Counted from the first letter of the stretch, positions 30,453 to 42,000 are shown. The stretch is 64,000 nucleotides of DNA from Gentiana macrophylla (GCA_026214975.1 CM047806.1:95999811-96063810); one strand, 5' to 3'. A program made the numbers and translations. The notes: generated by a model from the sequence alone, not told the origin.

Positions 30453-30933
30453 TGTCTAAATTGGATATGTTATCATGCTATATTTCTGACGATGAGTAAA
30501 TGTGATTTTCTCGACAATTCTCGACAATTTTAAAAATTTTCAAAGTAAACTTGGATAATTGTAAATCTTGAGCATGTAATTGAGACAAATGGCTTGCTAG
30601 TTGTAGTTTCCTGACAATGATTTTATGTGACTTTGAGAGATAATTATAGCATGTTTTTACTGATTTGAGATAGTATTCATTTCACACTCACGAAAGCCTT
30701 TGATATTGAAGCAAAAATTTTGAACTATATCCTTTCACTATTTTAGTGATTTATCTTAGAGAAATTTGGTCTTAATAGTAACAGTGAAGTAACACCTAAG
30801 TTCGAGCGTGCAATTTGTGAATATCTGAAGGTTTGAATGTGATAAGTGAAACGTAACTAATGTTTTTGAAAAAGTTGAGTTAATAATAAATAAATGGGTG
30901 TGTCGGAAGCTGGTCGATGATTGGAGTGCGGTA

Positions 30934-31045
30934 GGGCATTATCTCGAAATGTCCTATACCACTATGATGACCAAAAGCTCACGACAGTCAGGAAAAGCTG
31001 CCTTATGATTTGAGTAAGTTAGGGTGTTATCCCGAAACATCCTAT
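30934..31045 (+). promoter_or_regulatory. Two copies of the conserved 24-nt motif in element C
   Basis: Copy 1 (30934-30957) has GGGCA then TTATCTCGAAATGTCCTAT. Copy 2 (31022-31045) has GGGTG then TTATCCCGAAACATCCTAT. Each is followed by a related tail (ACTATGATGACCAAAAGCTC; GCTATGACGGGCAAGAGCTC), so the unit is an 88-bp direct repeat. Confidence 0.75.
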
Positions 31046-31437
31046 TCTGCTATGACGGGCAAGAGCTCATTCTGATGTGTGTTTAAATGTGAAAGATAAA
31101 TTAAATCAACTTATATAAGGAATTTGGTATGAATAAGTGAAAGACTTAGTTATCGCCTAACTTATCCCCAGTATAAACCGAATGATATGCTGTAGGGATT
31201 ATCCTACTAAGTGCGCAGAAAGACTTTGTGTGGAATGACTGCTGCCTATACCTAGGATAGTCATTAAAATTATTTGAGAGGATATTTGTTTGAGAGGATT
31301 GTGAAGATTGAAATGGGCTTGTCACACACACACAGAATCTATCTCTATGTTGGTATCACTTGCTATAGTTGTTGTATCTGTTGTTACGTGAGTTAGGGAT
31401 CTATGTGGATTGCATGAAAGTGAGCTAGTTTTGATTG

Positions 31438-31476
31438 TTTTGTTCGGGACGAACAAAAGACTAAGTGTGGGGGAGT
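31438..31476 (+). other. Polypurine tract of C with proximal hairpin
   Basis: TTTTGTTCG (31438-31446), GGA, CGAACAAAA (31450-31458) is a perfect 9-bp stem. It is followed by GACTAAGTGTGGGGGAGT, which abuts the 3' LTR at 31477. Confidence 0.88.
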
Positions 31477-33091
31477 TGTTTACGACTAATTTTGTGGTTT
31501 ATATCGAGTTACTTCGTAACAATATCTTCCGTGTTTTAGTGTTTTTTTTTTATAGAAAATCACTTGCTAAAAGGATAAATTGAGAGAATGGAGTTTGAAA
31601 TGCTTAAAAGTGAAGAATCAAGTTGTTTACGTAGTTTTTATGTGTTTTTGTACGATTTTACACTTTGCTCGTTTCTATCGCCTTGTAGGTATGCTTGCCT
31701 GTTGTGAAAGGAGCTAGAACGGTGTTTGATTGAAGATTAAAGGAAAGAGAAAGATGCAAGTTTGAGATTGGCATGAAGGTTTATATGGTGAATCAAGCGT
31801 CCATTGCATCCATCCAGGTGGGCGGGCGTTTGAAGGATCGAGGCGAGGCGTCCGAAAGGCTTATTCGATTCAAAGAAGAAAGGTCCTAGGTGGACGAGCG
31901 TCCACTATTCCAGACTGGTGTCCAGGAGGAGATATTTGATTCAGAGTTGTGGAAATTTCAGCAGACGAGCGTCTATTTTTGTATAAGACGGGCGTTGAAG
32001 AAGACTCGGCCCGACTCGATGAATTTTGTGAAGCACAGGGCGGGCGTCTACCTTTTCGACGGGCGTCCGATGAGCCGACCTAACCTAGCCGCTTAAAAAT
32101 CTATAAATAGCGGCGCATTCTAAACCCTAAAATCAGATTTTTACACACCAAAAACATACAAATGACCGCACATCACATTCAGAGCAAACAAGGAGATGAA
32201 TTCTTCCATCCCAACAATCATGATCACCAATATGATTGTTGGCTAAGCAATTCAGCAGCGTGGGACAACGGAGGAAACCAATCAACAACTACACCAACTA
32301 GAGGATTTTTAGCTATATCTTAGTGAGTTAAATTTATGGTTTTTCATCAATTGGATATTGTTATATCGTTTATGTTTTATTTGAATCGAGAGATCGATGA
32401 AACTATCTTTTTGATTGAATTTATATGAGAATATTGTTCAAACTTTGATCTTTTCAATTGATGCAATTAATTGTAATTCAAGAGATTGTTTATGATTAAT
32501 TGAGTAGAGTATTGGAGACAATCTCATGATCGTGTTATGCATGTTAGTTTAGTTTTGCTTGAGAAAGAAAAAAACCCTAGAAATTGATTAAAGAGATTTA
32601 ATCGAATTCGTGATTTGATCATTACTAAAAATCGTATCTTTAGTGCACAATCTAGTTGGGGTTGGTTAGTTGGTTGGTGGATTCTCGTTGCCTTGCCGTT
32701 CTTTTAATTCTTTGATAAACCAAATTCGTTTGTATCAATTGTGATTGCTACGTTTAGTTATTTTAAAAACCCTAGCTTTTACCTGCTGTTTTCTGCATAT
32801 TTTCTGTTTTTAGATCGTAATCGGACGCCCGTCCACATCAGTGAACGCCCGTCCAGTGTCGTTTTTGTTCTATTTTCTGTTATTATCTGTTTCTAGTCAT
32901 AGTTTTTAGATTATAATTAATATATACCTTAGTTTTAGGTAGTAATCTGTGACATAATCGATATAATAACTGTACCCTAATCCGATAAACATTCGATTCC
33001 CTTAGGATGACCCGGTAACACCTTTACTATGAGCCTTGCACTTGGGGTGTTCCGGTAATTATAAATTTAAAACGAGTTTTTTTACCGAACA
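31477..33091 (+). repeat. Element C 3' LTR (1615 bp)
   Basis: Uninterrupted copy of the LTR. TATA box CTATAAATAG at 32101-32110 follows the word cluster at about 31797-32072. The downstream pair GGACGCCCGTCC (32823-32834) and GAACGCCCGTCC (32843-32854) is intact. It is followed by the AAGCA duplication. Confidence 0.95.
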
Positions 33092-33096
33092 AAGCA

Positions 33097-34160
33097 CTAT
33101 AGTGACGAGCAAGGTCGATCCCATGAGGAATTGACCAAGTATCACAATCACACTTGTCTTTAGTTTAAATCAACAAATAGGGGTGAAGTTTATTATACTA
33201 AGTAACGAATGATAACGGAATAAACGATATGATAAACGAAATAGCCAAACTATGATCTGGAATACTACTCTTGACACTTTTACTGAATCACTAGGGACAA
33301 GCTTAAACCGACCAACCAACCAATTATAAACTACTGAATGTTTGTGGGTACAATCTCCTAAAATAGTCAATAGGCACTACTACCACAACTAAGTACCCTA
33401 TATTCAGTTCAACAGTCCCATATTTAGGATTTAACTGACCTAATATGATGAAGAACTAATAGACGTTCCGTAACCACCGAATTCACGGCTTAACTAGGAA
33501 TTGGCTCGAATGCTCGACAAGTTTGTGCATGGAAATTCTAAAACCTTAGATCGCACAATCCCGCGTAAAATACATTTATAAAGTTTGTGTGTTTAATCAA
33601 TTAATGGTTCGCGACTCCACTAAAAGCATTAGGTTTAGTTTTAGAACACAAACATTCAAAAGTTATGAAGCACTACTTATCCCTAGATCATCATTCAAGA
33701 TTCAATTTAGTAATACCATCACATTGTTTAGCTATTAAAAATTTAGCTACGCATAATTAATTCTAAATCGCAGAAATTCAAGATGAAATAATCGTTAGAC
33801 ATGATAAAAGGTTGAATAAAATTACCCACAATATAATTGTAGCAATCCACCACCCGAACTGTCAATCCATTGTGATTCAATCGCGAAATAAACAAAATAA
33901 TAGTGTTGTAGAAATATTGCAGAAAAATAAAGTAGATCTACTTGTAGGGAGAAAATAGAAGACTGCTGCAGAAAATAAAAGGAATGAGGAAGACAGACGG
34001 TGGAATAAAAAGGGAAGAGGGAGAAAAATTGTGTATTGTCCAATCTAAGACACACTTGTGTTTTGGAGTATGAGGTACTATAAAAAAGCATCCACGATGG
34101 GAGTTTTTGCAACATTCTTAAAAGTTGGATTTGGAGTATTTTAAACACACTCAGACCTAC
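33097..34160 (-). repeat. LTR F, main part (minus strand; solo or truncated)
   Basis: Read on the minus strand, the end near 33097-33135 is the gypsy U5 block GGGATCGACCTTGCTCGTC, continuing across element C into 15959-15904. Upstream on that strand lies about 1 kb of non-coding sequence similar in composition to the other LTRs. No interior or second LTR is attached, so it is a solo LTR or fragment. Its outer boundary near 34160 (CCTACA) is uncertain and I could not match a duplication. Confidence 0.5.
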
Positions 34161-34198
34161 AATGGATATACTTTAACGTTCTCTATCCTTGAAACCTA

Positions 34199-34508
34199 CT
34201 ACCTGCGTCTCAAAATATAAACCGATACATTTCAGATAGTTTAATTAAGAAAATAGCTGAGTATTATAATTTTTAATGATAAAAGTCTAGAATCCCCTTT
34301 GACCGTAGTTAAGACAATAATTATTAAATTATGATAAGTGGATGAATATATAAGAAATTAATGTTAAAAGAAAGAATCATAATAAATACTCCATTGGTAT
34401 TCTCAAGGGCGGCTTCACCTTTTGTCGAGGGAGTGCGGCTAACCTCTTAAAATAAAAAATATGTACAAATAATAGAGAATTTTTTTATAAACACACACAC
34501 GCACACGC

Positions 34509-34560
<52 letters not shown>

Positions 34561-34836
34561 TTGAAATTGACCCCCTTATTTTTATGCATTGATCCCTTGT
34601 ATTTATATATTACCCTATAATTACATGTATATAATTAAATATACAAAAATATGTGTGATATGAAAAAATTGATAAATTTCTGACCCTCGTGTCAAAAATC
34701 ATGCAGCCACCTCCGGGTATTCTAATTGAATGGTCTAATATTATCCGGGAGAAAAAACTAAATTGTATACAAATTTTGGGACGGAAAGATAAAAGGTAAA
34801 AAAACTATACAGATTTATATTTTGGGACGGAAGGAA
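34199..34836. mobile_element. Stowaway-like MITE, enlarged by internal insertion
   Basis: The left end CTACCTGCGTCTCAAAATAT and the right end complement (ATATTTTGGGACGGAAGGAA) form an imperfect terminal inverted repeat of the Stowaway type, flanked by TA (34197-34198, 34837-34838). At 638 bp it is longer than usual. A second TTTTGGGACGGAAAG end at about 34777 and a (CA)n tract suggest one element nested within another. Confidence 0.65.
34486..34560. repeat. (CA)n microsatellite followed by (TA)n
   Basis: A tract of about 65 bases of alternating CA with a few CG interruptions on the left, ending ATATATAT. Confidence 0.95.
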
Positions 34837-34838
34837 TA

Positions 34839-35023
34839 CTATTTACGCTATAAAAATATGTGTACGGTATGAATAGTTTATCCGTCTTGTCCCTTTCTCT
34901 TCTCTCCCATCCACCATGCTTCATCTTCTCTGTCAGTCCCTTTTATGCTTATATTTTCCAATCATTCCTTGAAATTTCATTAAGAAACAAAAAGGGTATT
35001 GAATTTTAGGTGGTCACTCCATT
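34839..35023. other. Short unassigned AT/CT-rich DNA
   Basis: No recognisable feature other than a CTTTCTCTTCTCTCCC pyrimidine run. Confidence 0.4.
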
Positions 35024-35589
35024 TGTAGTGTCTTGACATATCAATTGATCAAGTCCACACAGTTTAAATCCAGATTGAAAACTCACGGTGATGTAATTTC
35101 CGTTGAAAAAGAAATTTATTAAATTTATTTGGAGTCTTTTATTTATTTTTAGTTATTATTTCTTTTGTTTTTATGTTTTATTATCTCACATTGGTTAGAT
35201 AGTTTTTGGTTTTTATTATTATTTTTATTTATTGTTATTTTGTCTACATTGAAAAATTACCAATTGGTCTTGGAGTATGTAGCATAAATAAAGGCAAATA
35301 GAGTCATTGTAACAATCACTCAAAACATTATTGAGTGAAATTTATATTAAGCTTTTTAGATTTTTTGTGAGTATTCTTATGTAGAATATTCGAATCATGG
35401 ACTTATGAAGGTTTTCAGCATACCTTGTGGCGTTCGTATACCAAGGTTCTTAGATACGGGTTATCTTAGGGTTGAGGTCATACCAAGGTTTTTAATTACG
35501 GGTTAGCTAAGGGTCGCGGTGCTTGTTTATTGATACTTTTAATCTGTCATTCGGCAAAATCGGATCTGATTCGTTTATGAATCACATCA
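35024..35589 (+). repeat. LTR-like remnant with tRNA-iMet-like primer site
   Basis: Possible LTR from TGTAGTGTCTTGAC to AATCACATCA, followed by TGGTATCAAAAA (35592), a degenerate tRNA-iMet primer site. A TATA-like ATAAATAAAG at about 35284 supports it. No partner LTR was found in the window, so the boundaries are tentative. Confidence 0.4.
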
Positions 35590-37130
35590 GCTGGTATCAA
35601 AAAACTCAGTCATTAATGCTATCGAATATCTCTTGTTTTTTTTTTTTTCTTTCCTTAATTCTTGCAATTTTTTTCCCTTTCATTATCCCCAAAAAATCCA
35701 ACCATTATTGTTTTTGCTTTTTGAGTGTTGATCATCTAAAAAAAAATTCTAAAAAAAAAATTATTTCCAGCCTTTTAGTTGAAACCGGATATTTTATTAA
35801 TCAACAAATTGTACAAACAACTTTAGAGAAAATACATGAGATAAATCTGAAACTCAAGGCCAGGTTAATCTAAGCTCACGAGCTCGCCGAACAGCATCGG
35901 AGATGAGGATCATCATTGGGGGACGCTGGGTGTCTGAGCAATGATATTCATTATCCCACCAGTACCAGATGCTTGCCACAGTTTCTAGAAAATTATTTCC
36001 AGTCTTGTTCCAATTCTTTCTTGCGTATTATTTTTCAAAACAAAAAAAATCATTTTCAGCCTTCATTATTCGTGCCTTGCATCCTTTTACCAAAAAAAAA
36101 AAGAAAATTAGGAAAAATGACAAAAATATTTCATCAATTAGGGAATATGACAACTTTTTAGAACTTTTGCATAAAGGACAAAATTGTTTTATTTTATTTT
36201 TTAATGCTGGCGCCATTTAAAATAAAATATAAAAAAAAAAAGGAAAAAGAAAAACCAACACTTCCTCTCTTATCAATTTTTTTTAAACTCTTATATCCCT
36301 CAATCTAGAACTCCAAATTTGATAACTTTTTCACCAATTTTTTTTTATTTTTTCATGTTCTGTATTTTGAGACCAAATTCACCATACTCCAACGTAAATT
36401 CCGAAAATCCGCTACCGAAATTCACTATTATTCAAATTTTCACTGCTTTTCGGCATTTACTGTCCAGATTCACCGAGTGAATTTCGACAGTGAATCTCAC
36501 GAAAAATGATGTAATTATATCGAATCAAGTCTCAAACGAAGAGCATGAAAAAATAAAAAATTCAGTAAATTTTTTATCGCATTAGAAAATCTAGATAAAA
36601 AGATATGAAAGTTGAAAATGGAGGAGGAAAGAGAAGAAAAGAAGGAAAAAAATATGGAGTAGGCATCAAGGCATATTTTATTTTAATTGTTTTTGTTTTG
36701 TCATTTAGGCTATAAAAATTATAGAAGTTGTGTTTCTCCATATAAAAAATATTTATGTGTCATGTTACTTAAAAATATTTTTAAATGTGTCCTTTTACTT
36801 AATTTTCTTATAAAAAAGGTTTCTAGGATCTCGACATCGTGGGAAAGTGAAAACAACCTTTCTTGAAACACATCTCAAAGTTTCTAGGATCCCGACTTAC
36901 CTAAAAAGTGAAACCCACTATTCTTGTTTATATTTTCACACCTTCCAAATTTACCTCACTTCCACACCCATTCAACCCAACTAACTTCTTAGTTTTCCAT
37001 TTAGGATCTTTGGTCTTGATTGCTTCGGGTACTCATTATTTTGATTTGTTCTACGATTTGAACTCTACAAGAGGGGAGCATAAACACGAGTGATTGTGAG
37101 GACATAAATATTTTTGTTGAACTTCAATCA
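35590..37130. other. AT-rich DNA without recognisable genes
   Basis: Several poly(A)/poly(T) tracts. A short duplicated phrase GTTTCTAGGATC(T/C)CGAC occurs at about 36819 and 36880. ORFs here are low-complexity Phe/Lys runs. Confidence 0.5.
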
Positions 37131-37470
37131 TGTCGAAAGAGCTCACCGAGGAGCAGAATGCTGTTGATGCACGTCTTATGTTGTTCGTAGAAGCACAAGC
37201 TGCCATGATGGATAAAAAACTGGAAAATATGAATCAAAGTCATACTGATATGATGGAGGAGGCGAGGAAAAATGATAACTTGAAGAGGTGGTGGTAGAGA
37301 TAACCGTGGTGGTAGAGGTGACCGTGGTGGTACATATGCTGTTAAGAAAACTTCTACATGTTTGTTTTATGTTTATTGTGATTAGGGTAAAGGGAGTGAT
37401 TATTACTATTATAATTGCCCTAATTTATGGTAGACAATACGTAGTTTACCCCAACTGCAGCGGACCTACC
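37131..37470 (+). pseudogene. Gag-like remnant with RGG and Cys/His relic
   Basis: ATG 37131 opens MSKELTEEQNAVDARLMLFV, then a helical MMDKKLENMNQSHTDMMEEA segment and a stop near 37297. In the neighbouring frame an RGG repeat (GGRGDNRGGRGDRGG-like) is followed by a STCLFYVYCD...NCPN relic resembling a gag zinc knuckle. Retroelement gag is the best reading, but the family is not clear and no pol follows; LTR G begins 87 bases later. Confidence 0.4.
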
Positions 37471-37556
37471 AACTAAAAATGAACAAGGATAAACACAGAA
37501 ACACAGGAAACGTTCAGAATTCGGTCTTTTTGATCTCGATTAGTTGAGGGGTACTC

Positions 37557-38960
37557 TGATGACGGTCAACTTGGTATCATATTTTACCATCAACTTACCC
37601 CGGATTTGTGTTCTCAATGGGTGTATTATGTATGATATCATGGGTTAATGATCTAAATATGATGAAATCACATCCGGGGTGACTAAATTGGCCTTATGCA
37701 TATTAACCGTGTATTTTATGCGTTATTTTCCATAAATGGAAGCTACTATGTGTGCTATGATTTTATTGACAGATGAATGAGTGTTTGGAGAATCATATGG
37801 GTTGAATATGAGAGTCAATTGATAAATAAGTGAACGAAGCTGAAGGTTGAAGTGTTTCGAACACAGATTGGACCTGAGAATCTGACTGGTGATCTTGAAT
37901 CGCTGTTTCGGGATACTTACAAGACGAATTGGGCTTGGACTTCTATAGGATAGTTGTAGGTCCTAAAACGAGGATTTCAACGCAATTTGAATCACCCAAA
38001 TCGGATTTAAGAATGCCATGTTATTGTCCAAATACCGAAGCTCTGCGCCGGAGACTACGAGCCCATCTCCAGCGGCTGCGAGCCCAGCAAAACTTCTGGA
38101 AGCCAGAAGCGCATTTTCTTGTCCTCCAAGGATTAGGGTTTACCTTAGGTCAGTTTATACATCTTATGTAAGGCCATCAGAATTGTATTCACCCATTCAA
38201 TCAATCACCCTTTATTCATTCATCTATCAACTGGATACAATGTAGTCTTTTGGGAACAAAGTCTTCTTTTATTTTGTTCTTTTCTTTCTTCCAAATAAGT
38301 CATGAGTCTTTCATTATTTAATTGTGTTTGGTTTATATTCGTCGTGGATCAATTATGATCACCGGAAGGAGAGAGAATCGGGGAGTGGATCTGTTCTTCG
38401 TTTTGGATAAGGTCTATTCAAATATTTTATTTTGCATCTTAGATTCATGATTGTTCTTGTGATAGATCTAGATTATGCTTGCATCTAATCAACTATGAAT
38501 TAATTAAACAACCCTTTATCTTTATTATTCGATTCATTAATATGAAAATGCAGAATTAATGGTTGCGTTCTCCCACGATCATGGGCGGTCTTTACATGAC
38601 ATGAGATACCTAGTAAACCCTAATTCTATAGTTCAGCATCAGCTACATTGATCGACAGGTTTAATTGATGATAGGTTAGATCTGGCCAATCTTCTTGTCG
38701 TACATCGTAAATTAACATGAAGGACGATAAAGTGAAGTGTTAGTTAGGACATAGTCTGGATCATTCCCTAGGAACGTGCTAGTCAATCCACGATAGCTGC
38801 TTAGGGAGGTTCTCGGTCTTGAGCCGGCACTTTCTAGAACTTATTGCGTGTGGGTTAATACAACCAAGTAAGGAGGTTAAATGCACATAGACGTTTGTTG
38901 TCCTTTCAATAGAAGTAAACAAGGTTAGGAGACGACACACATAGCTTAAATTGGTGTTCC
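37557..38960 (+). repeat. LTR G, gypsy type, truncated at its 3' end
   Basis: It begins TGATGACGGTCAACTTGG, like the B LTR (TGATGACAGTCAACTTCG), and its U5 carries the GTGTTAGTTAGGACATAGTC and CTAGGAACGTGCTAGTCA blocks found in the A LTR. The terminal 150 bp with the GGATCGACC block and primer site are missing; it turns into an inverted copy of itself at about 38960-39000. No second LTR is seen. Confidence 0.7.
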
Positions 38961-39106
38961 TCCCATCCCAAACCTGTCTCTTAGCTTGGCATAATTATTA
39001 GCTACGGGTGCAGTCTCCTAAACTTGTTTACTTCCATTTTCAAGGACAGAAAACGCTTATGTGTCATTAACCTACCTTAGGTTGTATTAACTCACATACA
39101 TTGCTC
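38841..39106. repeat. Imperfect inverted repeat at the end of LTR G
   Basis: The left arm 38841-38955 (GTGTGGGTTAATACAACC ... AGAAGTAAACAAGGTTAGGA) and the right arm 39000-39106 are complementary (for example AACTTGTTTACTTCCATTTT and GGTTGTATTAACTCACATA). About 45 bases separate them. Confidence 0.7.
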
Positions 39107-39139
39107 GAGGCGATCTTTTAGGACCGAAACGCTTGCCTC

Positions 39140-42000
39140 TCTCAGCACGGCCTTGCGCCTGATCATCGGGTGGTACTCTCTCAATATGCTTTTGACCTCT
39201 TGTGATTGCAAAGATCATTTGCATGAGCTACCTCTCAACCCATTTTCACAAGAAATTGTATCGGATCATCGAGACACGGAATCACTTCCCGATCTAACAA
39301 AGAACTTCTCAAGGCACACTACCTCTTTAGCTGCTCCGAAAGCTGCTATGTATTCGACTAACAGAGTCAAAATGGTAGTGCTGAATTGCTCCAGACTATA
39401 GCTCCATCACTATAAGTAAACACATGAGTCCGAGATCAATTAACGATCATCCTTAATCTGACTGTAAGTCAGAATCAGTGTAGTCAACCCGAATTAACTC
39501 AGGTAGTCAGAATCTGACTATACTCAAGTATGCACCTAAATATAGACACATATTACTCCTCGTTCTCCGAAGGTACTTAAGGATGAACTATACTTCTACT
39601 CAACGTCCGAATCCAAGATTCGACTACGCCTGACTTTTAATAATATGACATTATCTATCCACTAGAGAATTTATCCCATTTTCTCTATATCCGAAGATTG
39701 AGAGAATTATTCCATGAGGGGTTGGGTAGGAAACCTCTCGTTGAATGTTGCATACGAAAAATGCATTATATCATCTTAACCACAAAGATGGATGGGATAC
39801 GGCCAACAACTTGTTCTCATAAATTCGACCGAATCGATATCTAAGAATATAGTCCACTTCTCTAATTCAGAGAAGCTTTGGCTCATCAGTTCCTGACTTC
39901 AGATAACACACCCATGTTGTTCCCTACTGTTGTAGTGTCACCTTTCATTAACACTAACGTCTACTCTTTACCAATATTGATTCTCTGGTCTACAAAAGAC
40001 TCATCAATATTCTGGTCAAACCCACATATTTCAAACATATGGCTTCTAATGACCTAGAGGTTTTCTTTAATCCACCGATGGATATAAGCATAGGCAGTCA
40101 ATCTGCCATTGGCTTTAAGCTAAAAACCCTCATGTCCCGAATGAATTCAAGCTCCTTTGTACGGAAAGAAAGTTTCAGGGCATCACCCCTGGTAATCTTC
40201 TTGATTTCCATGGAGTCAAGCAAGGCTGAATGGTGAGAGAGTTCAGGGCATCACCCCAATTGAACTATCTACTTCTCAGGGAATTACCCCTAGACCACTT
40301 GGTTTTGCCTTGAAAGTTACACTTTCTCATTCATTCGACTCTTTTTCACACAGATCCAATTGCTCCCACTGGGCCTGAAACACTCAAGTGGTTCTACAAG
40401 AGTGTGAACAGAACTGGAGTACCAAAACTCCATCTATAGTTTTATGGGTTTATCCTAACCTCTTGTTTTTCAGAATCCTATACAGCCCTCCAAAGAAGAC
40501 AATCGGTTATCAATCACCCCCAGTAGATTGTAAATTCTACATAATCACAGCGGGTCAATGGTTAAACCACACTCCCACTGTAGTTGGTTGGATTGATATT
40601 CTAATCTGGTATAGTAATATTTATCAGTGTTTTCCCCAACAACCAATGTTGGATGTGGTCTGATTGAATCAGATAGTAATTCCTTGGGTAAGTTTACTTC
40701 AAGGTCCAAGGTTGTTATTCAAACATTCTATTAGAAAGGATTTGACAGTACAACTGTCACTATCCGATCTTAAGAATCTTATAACCAACCTTCACTTATT
40801 GCTTTAAGATATTTCACGAACACTCCCCATATGAACGTGTATGAAAAATCTCCAGACCTACCTTCAAGCACTAATGCTAAATGCCTCTATCTGCGGAAGT
40901 GGAGTAAATGTACTTCACTCATCATCCACAAATTCATAAGCATCTTCTAAGGTAGACTTCTCAGTTTTACATGATAATACGAACCATTATTTTGCAATCA
41001 ATATCTTAATTAAGTTAAGCAGTGTACTGTATCATATCAATAACTATATAAGGCAATCCATGGTTTATCCTTTCAGTGAAATCGTTCACTCGGAGGTAGG
41101 CCGAGCATCAGTGCCAAAACTGTGCTATAGCCTATATTGAGCATGGAATACTCTATTCTCTGTTAATATCAGAGATTCCTCCAAATATTTAGATAAACTA
41201 ATCGGTGTTTCGAGTAGTCAACAAAATGTCTATTACTCAAAAGCTCTCACTAGCTTGTATCCTTCATAAGACCCCAAAGGTCATTATGAACAAGTTGTGA
41301 TACTTCTTCAGCTCTATTACCTTTTCCTAATTGAAAGGTTACTTAGTCATTTTCCTTTGAGACAGTGTTCTTAGATTGGGAAATAGGAATCACCTTTAGC
41401 CAGTCGTCAGATCTTATATTTGGGATATATGCTCTAATTAATAGATGCTGAAGAATTGTTTATCTTAATACGGAAACCATTTGTCTAAATAGTTTATGAC
41501 ATGTTACATATACCTTTTCAGCATTACTTAGTGGTTCTAACTTGTCCAGACAAAATTCTGAGTCTCAGAATCGTATACAAATGTCATTTTCACTTTCTTT
41601 AAGACAAATAAGTTATCGATGTGAAAGTGAATCCATTTGTTCCAACGAATCTGAAAACAGAAATTGAATTTCTGCGGTATACAAGGATTAAAACCCAAAA
41701 TTTCTTTCCTTATATCACTCCTACTATCTCAGCTGAAATAACTGCCCGTTGTCTACTCTTTAATCATGAATGCCTAGCTTTCTCGTTCTTACAAAAAGAA
41801 CTTAGCTTCCGGGTCAAAATGCCCGGTTAATTAAGAAAGTCTCTAAGGATTCATAGGTTAGTGATCTGAAATCACTCTCCTTATCCCTTTCTTTCTTTCA
41901 TTAATATTTCGGTTTAGCTTTTGACTTATTTAGTTTTCATGACTTACATTTTTAGACATTCTTTCACATTCTTGGATTTATTTAAAGGAAATGGCCACGA
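39140..42000 (-). pseudogene. Highly decayed copia pol, minus strand
   Basis: On the minus strand the order integrase to RNase H is traceable. At about 41320-41250 GNRAEEVSQLVHNDLWGLMK resembles the integrase motif 'LVHTDLCGPM'. At about 39480-39420 DYTDSDLQSD, followed by YSDGAIVWSNSA (about 39410), then a decayed EAAKEVVCLEKF (about 39340-39300) and an NGLRGSSCK...LQSQEVKSI stretch, correspond to copia RNase H ('GYTDSDFxSDxDDRKSTSGY', 'GGAVSWKSxKQ'). Many stops and shifts are present. The RT in between is too diverged to place. No LTRs were found. Confidence 0.6.

Larger units (their letters stand above)
30040..31476 (+). other. Element C 3' non-coding region
   Basis: No accessory ORF. It contains the distal hairpin-polypurine module (30415-30452), two copies of the conserved TTATCTCGAAATGTCCTAT motif, and the PPT with proximal hairpin. 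The segment 30830-31220 is shared, reverse-complemented, with element D (18300-18700). Confidence 0.75.
15960..33091 (+). mobile_element. Element C: Athila-like gypsy element with full but broken gag-pol
   Basis: LTRs start TGTTTACGAC and end TACCGAACA (15960-23260, interrupted by D; 31477-33091), with the exact target duplication AAGCA (15955-15959, 33092-33096). Inside are a tRNA-Asp primer site (23267), gag, protease, acidic linker, RT, RNase H and integrase, a 1.4-kb 3' non-coding region and a PPT. There is no accessory ORF. The family word GGACGSSCGTCC is concentrated upstream of the LTR TATA box and in the leader. It is inserted in LTR F and is itself host to D. Confidence 0.95.

Noticed and set aside
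33170..34148. Minus-strand ORFs at 33170-33370 and 33822-34148 as genes
   Set aside because: They fall inside LTR F, are short and low complexity, and have no domain similarity.
40388..40663. ORF of 91 codons on the plus strand
   Set aside because: It lies antisense to the copia pol relic, with no homology and no promoter.
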